A DNA stretch of 64,000 nt, from the NCBI GenBank assembly GCA_025408445.1, contig JANYIZ010000046.1, positions 62,001-126,000 on the forward strand, given 5' to 3'. The notes under the pieces were generated by a model, which was not told where the DNA came from, ran no database searches, and was given only the letters and a program-made list of their open reading frames with translations. Below, in pieces: positions 16,218 to 24,573 of the stretch (position 1 is its first letter; every line of letters starts with the position of its first letter). The stretch comes from Frigoribacterium sp. Lineage in GTDB: Bacteria; Actinomycetota; Actinomycetes; Actinomycetales; Microbacteriaceae. A program made the position numbers and the translations under genes.

Positions 16218-17201
16218 TTGTCTATTCTTGAGCGTTCGTCCATTCTTGTGACGGGCGGAACAGGCTCGTTCGGGAAGGCGTTCATACGGTACGCACTCGA
16301 CAACCTCGACCCCAAACGAATCGTTGTCTTCTCACGTGACGAACTAAAGCAGTACGAGGCTCGGCTCCTTTTCAACAACGATGAACGCCTACGCTGGTTT
16401 ATCGGCGATATCCGTGATCAGCATCGTCTTATGCGAGCGATGCACAACATCGACTACGTCGTACATGCGGCAGCCCTGAAACAGGTCGATACTGCGGAAT
16501 ACAATCCCTTCGAGTACGTGCAGACCAACATCATCGGGTCGCAAAACGTGGTCGAGGCAGCGATCGATACCGGCGTAAAGAAGGTCGTCGCGCTCTCCAC
16601 CGACAAGGCGTCGAGCCCGCTCAACCTGTACGGCGCAACGAAGCTCGCAGCAGATAAGCTATTCCAATCGGCGAATCACTATGCAGCCGGCTACGAGACC
16701 CGGTTCAGCGTCGTCCGCTATGGAAACGTCATGGGTAGCCGCGGATCGGTCGTACCGTTCTTCAAGAAGCTGGCAGCCGAGGGCCAATCGCTTCCGATCA
16801 CAGACACCCGCATGACGCGGTTCTGGATCACGCTCCCCCAAGCGGTGCAGTTTGTGGTCGACTCGTTTGACCTCATGGTGGGTGGTGAGCTCTATGTACC
16901 CCGCATCCCGAGCATGCGAATCACCGATCTGGTCGAGGCCGTCGCACCGGGCTCACCGACGCACGAGATAGGAGTCCGCCCAGGCGAGAAGCTGCACGAG
17001 GAAATGATCTCCGAAGACGACAGCCGCCGCACGCTGCTCCTTGACAATCGGTTCGTCGTCTTGCCGACCATTGCCGACTGGGGCGACTTCGTGGCGCCGG
17101 ATGGTGAGTCACTTCCCGACGGTTTCGCATACCGCTCGAATACGAATGACCTGTGGCTGTCGAGCGCCGACATCCAGAAGATCCTCGAGACGCTCGATTG
17201 A
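16218..17201 (+). CDS. pseB: UDP-N-acetylglucosamine 4,6-dehydratase (inverting) PseB
   Basis: 327 residues, an extended short-chain dehydrogenase with TGGTGSFGKAF at residues 12-22 (NADP binding). The region VVALSTDKASSPLNLYGATK holds the Asp-Lys and Tyr-x-x-x-Lys residues typical of inverting 4,6-dehydratase/5-epimerases, as opposed to the retaining RmlB type. It makes UDP-2-acetamido-2,6-dideoxy-beta-L-arabino-hexos-4-ulose from UDP-GlcNAc, the first committed step to pseudaminic acid. VRPGEKLHEEMIS is a further family marker. The TTG start is supported by GGAGG 6 bp upstream. pseC follows after 2 bp. Confidence 0.93.
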   Translation: MSILERSSILVTGGTGSFGKAFIRYALDNLDPKRIVVFSRDELKQYEARLLFNNDERLRWFIGDIRDQHRLMRAMHNIDYVVHAAALKQVDTAEYNPFEYVQTNIIGSQNVVEAAIDTGVKKVVALSTDKASSPLNLYGATKLAADKLFQSANHYAAGYETRFSVVRYGNVMGSRGSVVPFFKKLAAEGQSLPITDTRMTRFWITLPQAVQFVVDSFDLMVGGELYVPRIPSMRITDLVEAVAPGSPTHEIGVRPGEKLHEEMISEDDSRRTLLLDNRFVVLPTIADWGDFVAPDGESLPDGFAYRSNTNDLWLSSADIQKILETLD

Positions 17202-17203
17202 TT

Positions 17204-18331
17204 GTGAGTATCCCCTACGGTCGCCAGTCGATCGACGAGTCAGACATAGCGGCCGTCGTCGAGACGCTCACCACGGACTGGCTAACGATGGGCCCGAAGG
17301 TTACCGGCTTCGAGTCGGCCATCGCGGCTCTCGCAGTCACACCCGGTGCCGTGGCGGTCTCGTCGGGAACGGCGGCACTGCACTGCGCTTACGCCGGCGC
17401 TGGCGTCGGCGCCGGGGACGAAGTGATTACCAGCCCGATGACGTTTGTCGCTACCGCGGCGACAGCGATCGCCCAAGGGGCGACGGTGCGGTTCGCGGAT
17501 GTCCAGGCAGACACCGCGAACATCGACCCGGAGTCTGTCTCTGCACTTGTCGGATCGAAGACACGGGTTATCGCGGCCGTCGACTATGCAGGACACCCCG
17601 CCGACCTCGACGAACTGGGCGCCATCGCACGGGGATCGAACGCGCTCCTGCTTGAGGATGCCGCCCATTCGATAGCGTCCACGTATCGCGGGCGCCCGGT
17701 CGGCAGCATCGCCGACCTCACCGCGTTCTCGTTCTTCCCGACTAAGAATCTCACGACCGCCGAAGGTGGCGCAGTCGTCTCAACCGATCCGGAGCTACTG
17801 GAGCGCGCTCGCAGGTTTCGCAGCCATGGCATGGTGCGTGACCGGGAGAAACTACGCTACCCGGACGAGGGGCCGTGGCATCAGGAGGTGCACGAGTTCG
17901 GCCTCAACTACCGACTTCCCGATGTGCTGAGCGCGCTCGGCACGAGCCAGCTACTGCGCATTGCCCAATTCAAGACGCGGCGAACGGCGATCTTCGAGCG
18001 GTATAGCGAGGAGCTCGCCAACGTCGACAGGCTTGTTCTGCCGACCCGTCGAGACTACGTCGATCCGATGTGGCACCTTTTCCCGGTTAGGGTGAGGGAC
18101 GGTCGCCGACGCGAGGTGTTCGACTACCTGCGTGATCACGGGGTGCTGGTGCAGGTCAACTACATCCCGGCGTATTGGCACCCTGTCTTCGAGGACCTGG
18201 GCTACCGGCGGGGTATGTGCCCCGTAGCCGAGCATTTCTACGAAGAGGAGATCTCCCTTCCGATGTATGCGGGGCTCACTGAATCCGACCAGGGTGTCGT
18301 CATCGACACCCTTCGCGCCGCTCTCGCGTGA
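17204..18331 (+). CDS. pseC: UDP-4-amino-4,6-dideoxy-N-acetyl-beta-L-altrosamine transaminase PseC
   Basis: 375 residues, a DegT/DnrJ/EryC1-family PLP aminotransferase. SSGTAALHCAY binds the PLP phosphate, EDAAHSIAST supplies the ring-nitrogen Asp, and the Schiff-base Lys is in FFPTKNLTTAEGGAVV. The TTAEGG context is the PseC form rather than the LegC form. It transfers an amino group from glutamate to C4 of the PseB product. GTG 17204 starts 2 bp after pseB; the longer frame from 17153 would overlap pseB by 49 bp and add unrelated residues. Its product is acetylated by PseH at 19394. Confidence 0.92.
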   Translation: MSIPYGRQSIDESDIAAVVETLTTDWLTMGPKVTGFESAIAALAVTPGAVAVSSGTAALHCAYAGAGVGAGDEVITSPMTFVATAATAIAQGATVRFADVQADTANIDPESVSALVGSKTRVIAAVDYAGHPADLDELGAIARGSNALLLEDAAHSIASTYRGRPVGSIADLTAFSFFPTKNLTTAEGGAVVSTDPELLERARRFRSHGMVRDREKLRYPDEGPWHQEVHEFGLNYRLPDVLSALGTSQLLRIAQFKTRRTAIFERYSEELANVDRLVLPTRRDYVDPMWHLFPVRVRDGRRREVFDYLRDHGVLVQVNYIPAYWHPVFEDLGYRRGMCPVAEHFYEEEISLPMYAGLTESDQGVVIDTLRAALA

Positions 18332-18365
18332 CCGAATCTGAACTGAAACGAACGGTGGTCCACCC

Positions 18366-19397
18366 ATGACCGTGACATCCGAACCCCGCAAGGGGCCCAT
18401 GATCGTCGCTGAGATCTCCGGGAATCACAACGGCTCGCTCCCCCGAGCGCTCGACATTGTGCGTGCTGTAGCCGACTCCGGCGCGCATGCGGTGAAGATC
18501 CAGACCTACACGGCCGACACAATCACCCTCAATGTCGACTCACCGGCCTTCCGGGTGAGCGCCGAGCACGAGCTCTGGGGTTCGCGCACGCTTTACGACC
18601 TTTATTCCGAGGCGTTCACGCCGTGGGAGTGGCACGAGCCGATCTTCGAGTTGGCACGTGAGCTCGGGCTCATCGCCTTCAGCACTCCGTTCGACGAGAC
18701 AGCGGTGGACTTCCTCGAAACGCTCCACGTGCCGCTCTACAAGATCGCATCCCTCGAGATCGTCGATCTGCCGCTCATCCGCCAGGTCGCCCAGACCGGC
18801 AAGCCGATGATTCTCTCAGTCGGCACCGGCTCGATCGTTGAGGTCGCCCAGGCGGTGGAGGCGGCGCGCGCAGGCGGCGCGACCAACATCACTCTGCTCG
18901 CGTGCACGAGCTCGTACCCCGCACTGCCCGACGATGCCAACCTGCTGCGGATGCCCGTGATGAAGGAACTCTTCAACGTCAAGGTCGGCCTCTCCGACCA
19001 CACGATGGGCATCGGTGTGTCCGTTGCAGCGGCCGCACTCGGAGCGACAGTCATCGAGAAGCATGTGACACTTCGCAGGGCGGATGGCGGGGTCGACAGC
19101 GCCTTCTCCCTCGAGCCGGAGGAGCTGACGATGCTTGTCGAGGGCTGCGATGCTGCAGTGCGCGCGCTCGGCTCGGCCGACAAGTGGGCATCCACCGCCG
19201 AAAACGAATCGCTTCGACTTCGTCCCTCGCTCTACGTCTCTGCCGACGTGAAGGCGGGTGACGTCGCGACGGCCGAGAACGTGCGGTCGGTACGCCCCTC
19301 GGGCGGGCTGCCCCCGATCGAGATTGACCGTGTGCTCGGTAGGGTCTTCGCCTCGGATGCTGCGCTCGGCATGCCCGTGAGCTGGGAGCTTTTCTAA
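18366..19397 (+). CDS. pseI: Pseudaminic acid synthase PseI (NeuB family with SAF domain)
   Basis: 343 residues. The TIM-barrel begins IVAEISGNHNGSLPRA (around residues 13-28) with the metal and phosphoenolpyruvate residues of the NeuB family, continues with KIQTYTADTITL and IEKHVTLRRADGGVDS, and ends in a SAF (antifreeze-like) domain from about residue 285. It condenses 2,4-diacetamido-2,4,6-trideoxy-L-altrose with phosphoenolpyruvate to form pseudaminic acid. HVTLRRADGGVDSAFS is the PseI-type substrate loop, distinct from the second NeuB protein at 25766. The 34-bp gap after pseC contains no clear promoter. Its TAA overlaps the stop of the convergent pseH. Confidence 0.92.
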   Translation: MTVTSEPRKGPMIVAEISGNHNGSLPRALDIVRAVADSGAHAVKIQTYTADTITLNVDSPAFRVSAEHELWGSRTLYDLYSEAFTPWEWHEPIFELARELGLIAFSTPFDETAVDFLETLHVPLYKIASLEIVDLPLIRQVAQTGKPMILSVGTGSIVEVAQAVEAARAGGATNITLLACTSSYPALPDDANLLRMPVMKELFNVKVGLSDHTMGIGVSVAAAALGATVIEKHVTLRRADGGVDSAFSLEPEELTMLVEGCDAAVRALGSADKWASTAENESLRLRPSLYVSADVKAGDVATAENVRSVRPSGGLPPIEIDRVLGRVFASDAALGMPVSWELF

Positions 19398-19858
19398 CCC
19401 AGATGGTAGATGTCGGTGTCCCCTTTGGACCCCGACAACACGAACCCGGCGGCGGTGAACAACCTAACGCTTCGGGTGTTCTCGGGGCGTATCAGCGCAC
19501 GGATCGGCAACGCGCCGGTCCAGACCGGCGCAAACCGCTCGAGCGACGCGCCGAGCACTCCCGCCGCGAGCCCACGACCACGGAACTCGGGATTCAGGTT
19601 GATGCTGACCTCGGCCTCAAGTCCGTCGGGATCGAGATCGAAACGCGAGGTCCCGACGCGGGCCAGCCCGGACGACTCCGTGGACTCCGCGATGTAGAGG
19701 AAACGCCGCGGATCGGCGATCACGCTCGTCAGCCAGGCGCGGTGCCGATCCCACTCGACCTCGATGCGGGAGGAGGACGCCGCCCGCGACGCGGCATCGT
19801 TGCGCCACTCGAAGAGCGTCTGGGCGTCGGAGGGCTTGGCCGCGCGCACGATGATCAT
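19394..19858 (-). CDS. pseH: GNAT acetyltransferase, probable PseH
   Basis: 154 residues of the GNAT fold. The start RAAKPSDAQTLFEWRND and the acetyl-CoA loop EFRGRGLAAGVLG (residues ~93-105) followed by PENTRSVRLFTAAGF are typical. Similar small GNAT proteins in Pse clusters are PseH, which acetylates the 4-amino group made by PseC. It is the only GNAT in the Pse region, so the pathway is complete with it. It is on the opposite strand, its stop interlocks with that of pseI (shared bases 19395-19396), and it overlaps the upstream 593-residue gene by ATGA. Confidence 0.8.
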   Translation of the reverse strand: MIIVRAAKPSDAQTLFEWRNDAASRAASSSRIEVEWDRHRAWLTSVIADPRRFLYIAESTESSGLARVGTSRFDLDPDGLEAEVSINLNPEFRGRGLAAGVLGASLERFAPVWTGALPIRALIRPENTRSVRLFTAAGFVLSGSKGDTDIYHLG

Positions 19859-21636
19859 GCGCGCACTCTTCTACGGATCGTCCCCGCGAGCGAGTCGGTC
19901 TCGTGGATCCCATCCCACAACGTGGCGCACAGCGCCCGCAGGTACCCCTCGAGCAGTTCCGTCTCTTCGAGGTCTGTGGTGGTGGGCGTGGGCCAGCGGG
20001 AGGAATCCGACGCGCTCTTTAGGCGGTTGGTGACGACATCCAGGAAGACGGCCCGGCTGAGCGTGGAGACCCTGCGGTTACGCAGCGCTAGCCTCTCCCG
20101 GATCATCGGGCCGTACTGCAGGAACAAGTACACGAACTTGCGCCAGAGCCACAGCCTGAAGCCCGGCTTCCGCGGGCGGACAGCGATCGGCTGGGAGTTC
20201 ACGGCGTCCGAGAAGTCCACAGCGACCCGACCGAACAGGTAGGCGAACCAGCGAAAGGCGCGCCGCGTGTTCTCGATCGACCAGCCCTCGGCCACTGCAG
20301 CGTCGATGTGCGCGGTGTACTCAGCGAGCGTGTGGCCGATGCGGTTGATCTCGCCGGGATATGTGAAGAAGTCAGCGTTCGAGGGAACGACAACGGGAAT
20401 GCCGACGGAGGCGAGTTCGGCCCCGACCGACGACCGGAAGTTGAGCAGCACATCAACGATCTGCATCACGTCGTACAGCCCGATGCCGTCCGCTGGCATG
20501 TTGAATGTCACGTTAGCCGGGGCAGCATCCAGCAGTGCCATGATCTGGCGGACGACAGGAGAGAGCACGCCCTCGCGCTTGTTGGGGAACATCCTCGGAT
20601 GCAGTCGCAGCACGACGTGCACGCCCGGATGCTCGCGCGCATAGTCAAACAGGAAGTCGACCCATTGGAACTGGTCCTCGAACAGCGAGGTCTGCGTGAG
20701 GTTTGTCGGTATGGCGTCGATCAGTCGGACCCCCATCAACTCGTCTTCGCTCGACATTGTCGCAAGCAGAACGGTCGACTCCGGCGCGATACACAGTTGG
20801 GCGCGGAGCTCCTCTGGCGACGTCCCCTTGAGTTCACTGGAGTAAGCAAAGGCGCTGTTCGCCGCGAAGAGCCCGGTGAGGTGCCCCCCCACCAGGTCGA
20901 TCTGCTCACTTCCGATCGGCCGTGACTCGAAGTCCTTCCACGACCGCGAGTTGAACACATCCTCCATCGTGTAATCGCTGGCGAAGATCGAAAGCGTCTC
21001 AGCCCTGCGGATCATGTGGTTACCGCCATGAATCGTGTAGGTGTCGATGCCCGCACGCCCAGCCGCGGCGACGAACGCGTGGTTGACAGAGTAGTGATCG
21101 TTGTACACAACCACCGTGTCTGGCCGCTCGGCGGCCAGGATTCGTTCGGCGGCGAAGTAGGTAAGGAGGGTGTTCTTCAATTGGCCGAGGTAAACATCCC
21201 AGACCTCGTCGGAGAGGTCGGTACTCACGAGTTTGTTGGTCAACCAGGTCTCATACGCCGCGTAGCGTCCGAGTGGGATCCCATCGACCTCGAGCTTGGT
21301 CCATTCGTCACGACGCACGCTGTCCACAAGCCCGTCGACCCGCGCGCGGATCTCGGGATCGAGCCACGCATCCATGATGATCGCGGGGATTCCCATCTTC
21401 TCGGTGAGCAGGTCGCGCCGTTTCACGCACGCCTTGCACACCTGCAGGCGCTTAGAGAGGCCGACTTCCGGACCAACGCCAGCCGCCGACATGGCGACGC
21501 AGTGCACCCGGAGCATACCGTCGCAGCGAATTGCGGTCACCTCGATCGATTCCTGTTGAAACGCGTCGGCGACGAGGGCCTCGGGATACGAGTGCTCCCA
21601 TATGTTCGAAAACGGCGAAAAGAAAAGGAGCTTCAC
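19855..21636 (-). CDS. Large KpsC/KpsS-like protein, second candidate nonulosonate transferase
   Basis: 593 residues, cytoplasmic. The N-terminal half contains CKACVKRR and several Cys unusual for glycosyltransferases (CDGMLRVHC, then CKAC near residues 52-71). The C-terminal half shows HVVLRLHPRMFPNKREG and DVLLNFRSSVGAELASVGIPVVVPS (near residues 350-425), equivalent to the donor site of capsule KpsS/Kdo transferases. The gene is between pseH (4-bp overlap) and a hexapeptide-repeat acyltransferase, in a short minus-strand operon facing the leg operon. Transfer of Leg or Pse is inferred from context only; the N-terminal Cys-rich part suggests a metal site or a second activity. Confidence 0.68.
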   Translation of the reverse strand: MKLLFFSPFSNIWEHSYPEALVADAFQQESIEVTAIRCDGMLRVHCVAMSAAGVGPEVGLSKRLQVCKACVKRRDLLTEKMGIPAIIMDAWLDPEIRARVDGLVDSVRRDEWTKLEVDGIPLGRYAAYETWLTNKLVSTDLSDEVWDVYLGQLKNTLLTYFAAERILAAERPDTVVVYNDHYSVNHAFVAAAGRAGIDTYTIHGGNHMIRRAETLSIFASDYTMEDVFNSRSWKDFESRPIGSEQIDLVGGHLTGLFAANSAFAYSSELKGTSPEELRAQLCIAPESTVLLATMSSEDELMGVRLIDAIPTNLTQTSLFEDQFQWVDFLFDYAREHPGVHVVLRLHPRMFPNKREGVLSPVVRQIMALLDAAPANVTFNMPADGIGLYDVMQIVDVLLNFRSSVGAELASVGIPVVVPSNADFFTYPGEINRIGHTLAEYTAHIDAAVAEGWSIENTRRAFRWFAYLFGRVAVDFSDAVNSQPIAVRPRKPGFRLWLWRKFVYLFLQYGPMIRERLALRNRRVSTLSRAVFLDVVTNRLKSASDSSRWPTPTTTDLEETELLEGYLRALCATLWDGIHETDSLAGTIRRRVRA

Positions 21637-21660
21637 GGGGCCGCAGCCTACCAGTGCACG

Positions 21661-22341
21661 TCAGGAGGCGGCGTCGAATACGCGGTTGCGCACGCTCCGC
21701 GGATTGGGCAGAAATCGATGCTGCGGGAACTGGCCGACGACGATCGAGTCCGCGGGCACGGCCGTATTCACGACGAAGGAATTGGCCGCGAACACCACGT
21801 TCGCGCCTACCGTAGCGGCACCGAGCACGCTCGAGCGGGAGAATAGGATCGTGCCCTCACCGAAGGTGGGATAGACACCGTTGTCCGCGCCGACAGTGCA
21901 GTTCTGGTAAACGACCAGATAGTCCGCGTAGGACGCGTTGCCGATGACCGTCCCCACCGGATGAACGAGCAGGAAGACGTCGGGGAGCGACACCGAGAAG
22001 TAAAGGTCGAGTCCATTGAGTATCTTATTGAGATAGAAAAGCTTGGTCGGCAGCTCGGTGTCGCCGGTTTGTCGCCACGAGGTGTTCGCGAGCATATAGA
22101 GGAACATAGCCATGTGATCGCTGTTCAGGTGATCGAAGCGCGCGACACCGTTGGCGTTGTAATACTTACGCTCGATACGGGAGAAGCAGTGCTCGAGCCT
22201 CTCGAGGGTCGGCTCGATGAGCGGGAAGACCGGATAGGGAAGCGCCCTGCCGTCCGGAAGGTAGTTGTCGAGCATCCGCTCCACGAACGTTGCGAGCGCG
22301 AGCGAATCGAGCGTACTCGAGAAGGAGACATTACCTTGCAT
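21661..22341 (-). CDS. Hexapeptide-repeat (left-handed beta-helix) acyltransferase, serine-acetyltransferase-like
   Basis: 226 residues. An alpha-helical N-terminal part (residues 1-125) precedes a left-handed beta-helix with imperfect hexapeptides such as VGTVIGNASY, CTVGADNGVYP and VLGAATVGANVVFAANSFVVNTAVPADSIVVG, the ending typical of CysE-like O-acetyltransferases. The layout (helical domain then beta-helix) recalls serine acetyltransferase, but the N-terminal part is not recognisable as CysE. Position upstream of the candidate nonulosonate transferase and pseH suggests O-acetylation of a glycan sugar. It is first in a three-gene minus operon; the 56-bp gap to legB must hold both promoters. 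Confidence 0.7.
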   Translation of the reverse strand: MQGNVSFSSTLDSLALATFVERMLDNYLPDGRALPYPVFPLIEPTLERLEHCFSRIERKYYNANGVARFDHLNSDHMAMFLYMLANTSWRQTGDTELPTKLFYLNKILNGLDLYFSVSLPDVFLLVHPVGTVIGNASYADYLVVYQNCTVGADNGVYPTFGEGTILFSRSSVLGAATVGANVVFAANSFVVNTAVPADSIVVGQFPQHRFLPNPRSVRNRVFDAAS

Positions 22342-22385
22342 GGGCTAACGGTACATGCCGCGAGACGGGGGCCGCGTGCGGCCAG

Positions 22386-22391
22386 TAAACT
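22386..22391 (+). promoter_or_regulatory. Candidate -10 for a leaderless legB transcript
   Basis: TAAACT ends 6 bp before the legB ATG (22398). With a start about 7 bp after the -10, transcription would begin at the ATG itself, a common arrangement in actinobacteria. No clear -35 is visible. GGAG at 22392-22395 is too close to the ATG to be a normal ribosome site. Confidence 0.4.
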
Positions 22392-22397
22392 GGAGCC

Positions 22398-23393
22398 ATG
22401 AAAGTCTTGGTTACTGGAGCCGACGGCTTCATCGGCTCCCATCTCACCGAGGCACTGGTCAGGGAGGGTCATGAAGTCCGGGCGTTCGTCGCCTACAACT
22501 CGCTCGACTCGTGGGGTTGGCTGGATTCCGCGCCGCGCGAGATCACCTCGCAGATCGAGATCCTGCCGGGCGACATCCGCGATCCCGCGCTGACGATGTC
22601 GGCCGTTTGCGGCCGCGACGCCGTGCTGCACCTCGCCGCCCTTATCGCCATCCCGTACTCCTACGTGGCACCAGACCTCTACGTGCAGACCAACGTGCAG
22701 GGCACGCTCAACCTGCTCAACGCGGCACGTACCGCGGACGTCCAGCGGTTCGTCCACACCTCGACAAGCGAGGTGTATGGCACCGCACGGTACGTGCCGA
22801 TGGATGAGAGACACCCACTTCAGGGCCAGTCGCCATATTCGGCCAGCAAGATCGGCGCCGACCAGATGGCGAATTCGTTCTTCACCTCCTTCCAGCTTCC
22901 AGTTGTGACGATCCGGCCGTTCAACACGTTCGGACCGAGGCAGTCCGCGCGGGCCGTCATCCCGACGATCATCAGCCAGCTCGCTGTCGGCAAGGAGCAG
23001 ATCCAGCTGGGTGCCCTCTCCCCCACGCGCGACTTCACCTATGTATCGGACACGGTAGGCGGCTTCGTCGCCGCCCTCGAATCATCCGCAGGGGTGGGCG
23101 AGGTCATCAATCTCGGCGCAGGCTTCGAGGTCTCGATAGGAGCAACCTTCGCGACTATCGCATCAATCATGAACAGCGACGCCGTTGCGATCGAAGACCC
23201 GCGACGTGTTCGCCCGGAGAACTCGGAGGTCGAGCGGTTGTTCTCGAACAACTCCAAGGCCGCGGAGCTCCTCGGCTGGTCGCCGCAACTGGCCGGCCTC
23301 GACGGATTCCGCGAGGGCCTGTCCCGCACCGTCGACTGGTTCTCCGACCCCGTGAACCTTGCCCGCTACCGCACTGACGCCTACACTACGTGA
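22398..23393 (+). CDS. legB: NAD-dependent 4,6-dehydratase LegB
   Basis: 331 residues, an extended SDR of the retaining NDP-hexose 4,6-dehydratase type. TGADGFIGSHL (residues 6-16) binds NAD; HTSTSEVYGTARYVPMDE supplies Thr and Glu of the active site, and SPYSASKIGAD holds Tyr-x-x-x-Lys. The insert after TSEVYGTA and the RPFNTFGPRQSARAVIPTI block are typical of LegB. In the Campylobacter pathway the substrate is GDP-GlcNAc, which becomes the 4-keto-6-deoxy sugar; the guanylyltransferase at 27523 supports this here. First gene of a nine-gene leg operon. Confidence 0.9.
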   Translation: MKVLVTGADGFIGSHLTEALVREGHEVRAFVAYNSLDSWGWLDSAPREITSQIEILPGDIRDPALTMSAVCGRDAVLHLAALIAIPYSYVAPDLYVQTNVQGTLNLLNAARTADVQRFVHTSTSEVYGTARYVPMDERHPLQGQSPYSASKIGADQMANSFFTSFQLPVVTIRPFNTFGPRQSARAVIPTIISQLAVGKEQIQLGALSPTRDFTYVSDTVGGFVAALESSAGVGEVINLGAGFEVSIGATFATIASIMNSDAVAIEDPRRVRPENSEVERLFSNNSKAAELLGWSPQLAGLDGFREGLSRTVDWFSDPVNLARYRTDAYTT

Positions 23394-23403
23394 GGCCGCC
23401 GCA

Positions 23404-24573
23404 GTGAGAAGCACGCTCGCCCACGAATTCATCGCCACCGTGCGCGCCGTCGTCGGCGACGAACCCGTCATCGGCTTGCACGAGCCTGAGATCGGCGAGG
23501 TGGAACAGGCGTTCGTTGCCGAGTGCCTCGCGTCTACTTTTGTTTCCTCCGTCGGGCCGTTCGTCACGCGCTTCGAGCAAGAGATCGCCGCGATAACGGG
23601 GGCCAGGCACGCCATCGTTGTGTCTAACGGCACCTCCGCGCTGCACGTGGCGCTGACCCTGGCGGGTGTGCGCCCCGGCGACGAGGTCCTGATCCCGGCA
23701 CTCTCGTTCGTCGCCACGGCAAACGCGGTCGTCCATGCGGGCGCCCGTCCGTTTTTCGTCGATGCAAACCCGGTCACCCTCGGGCTCGACAAGGTTGCTC
23801 TGGAGGTCGTGATCAGTGGCTTCGAGCGACGCGACGGTGTGCTTGTGAATCCGAGGACGGGAAGCCGCGTCTCGGCTATCGTGCCGATGCACACTTTCGG
23901 TCATCCACTGGATATCAGGGCGATTGTCGCGCTTGCCGATGAGCACGGACTCGTCGTCGTCGAGGACGCCGCAGAGTCACTCGGCAGCTATGTCGGTGAT
24001 CGCCACACCGGCACGTTCGGCAGGCTTGGCGTGCTGAGCTTCAATGGCAATAAAATCGTGACGACTGGCGGCGGTGGCATGGTGCTGACGGATGATGACG
24101 AGCTCGGCGCACGGGCCAAGCACATCACCTCCACCGCCAAACTCTCCCACCCCTGGGAATTCGAGCACGACGAGGTCGCTTGGAACTATCGAATGCCGAA
24201 CATTAATGCAGCCCTCGGCATGGCTCAGCTCACGCGATTCGACGGTTTCCTGGTGGAGAAACGCCGACTCGCCGATCGTTACTCGGCGGCGTTCGCCGAC
24301 CTCGACGGCATTAGCTTCCTGCCGGAGCCCGAGGGCACCACGAGTAACTACTGGCTCAATGCGGTACGTCTGGACGTCGCCGACCTCGCGCTTCGAGACG
24401 CCCTGCTGCAGGCATCCCATGACGCGGGACTCAAAGTGCGACCGTTCTGGAACCTTCTGAGCGACCAGCGAATGTACCGGGAGAATGAGCGCGGCGACCT
24501 CTCCACGGCCAGGGAACTCCTCGACAGCGTGATCTGCCTCCCCAGTTCGCCCAGGTTGGCCCGCCTGCCGTGA
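23404..24573 (+). CDS. legC: LegC-type sugar 4-aminotransferase
   Basis: 389 residues, DegT/DnrJ/EryC1 PLP enzyme. Marks are SNGTSALHVALTLAG (PLP phosphate), EDAAESLGSYV (Asp near ring nitrogen) and the Schiff-base Lys in SFNGNKIVTTGGGGMV; FNGNK-IVTTGGGG is the LegC form. It adds the 4-amino group to the LegB product. GTG 23404 is chosen since GAGG lies 8 bp upstream and the gene follows legB by 10 bp; the frame is open to 23359 but that would overlap legB. A GTGA overlap links it to legG. Confidence 0.9.
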   Translation: MRSTLAHEFIATVRAVVGDEPVIGLHEPEIGEVEQAFVAECLASTFVSSVGPFVTRFEQEIAAITGARHAIVVSNGTSALHVALTLAGVRPGDEVLIPALSFVATANAVVHAGARPFFVDANPVTLGLDKVALEVVISGFERRDGVLVNPRTGSRVSAIVPMHTFGHPLDIRAIVALADEHGLVVVEDAAESLGSYVGDRHTGTFGRLGVLSFNGNKIVTTGGGGMVLTDDDELGARAKHITSTAKLSHPWEFEHDEVAWNYRMPNINAALGMAQLTRFDGFLVEKRRLADRYSAAFADLDGISFLPEPEGTTSNYWLNAVRLDVADLALRDALLQASHDAGLKVRPFWNLLSDQRMYRENERGDLSTARELLDSVICLPSSPRLARLP

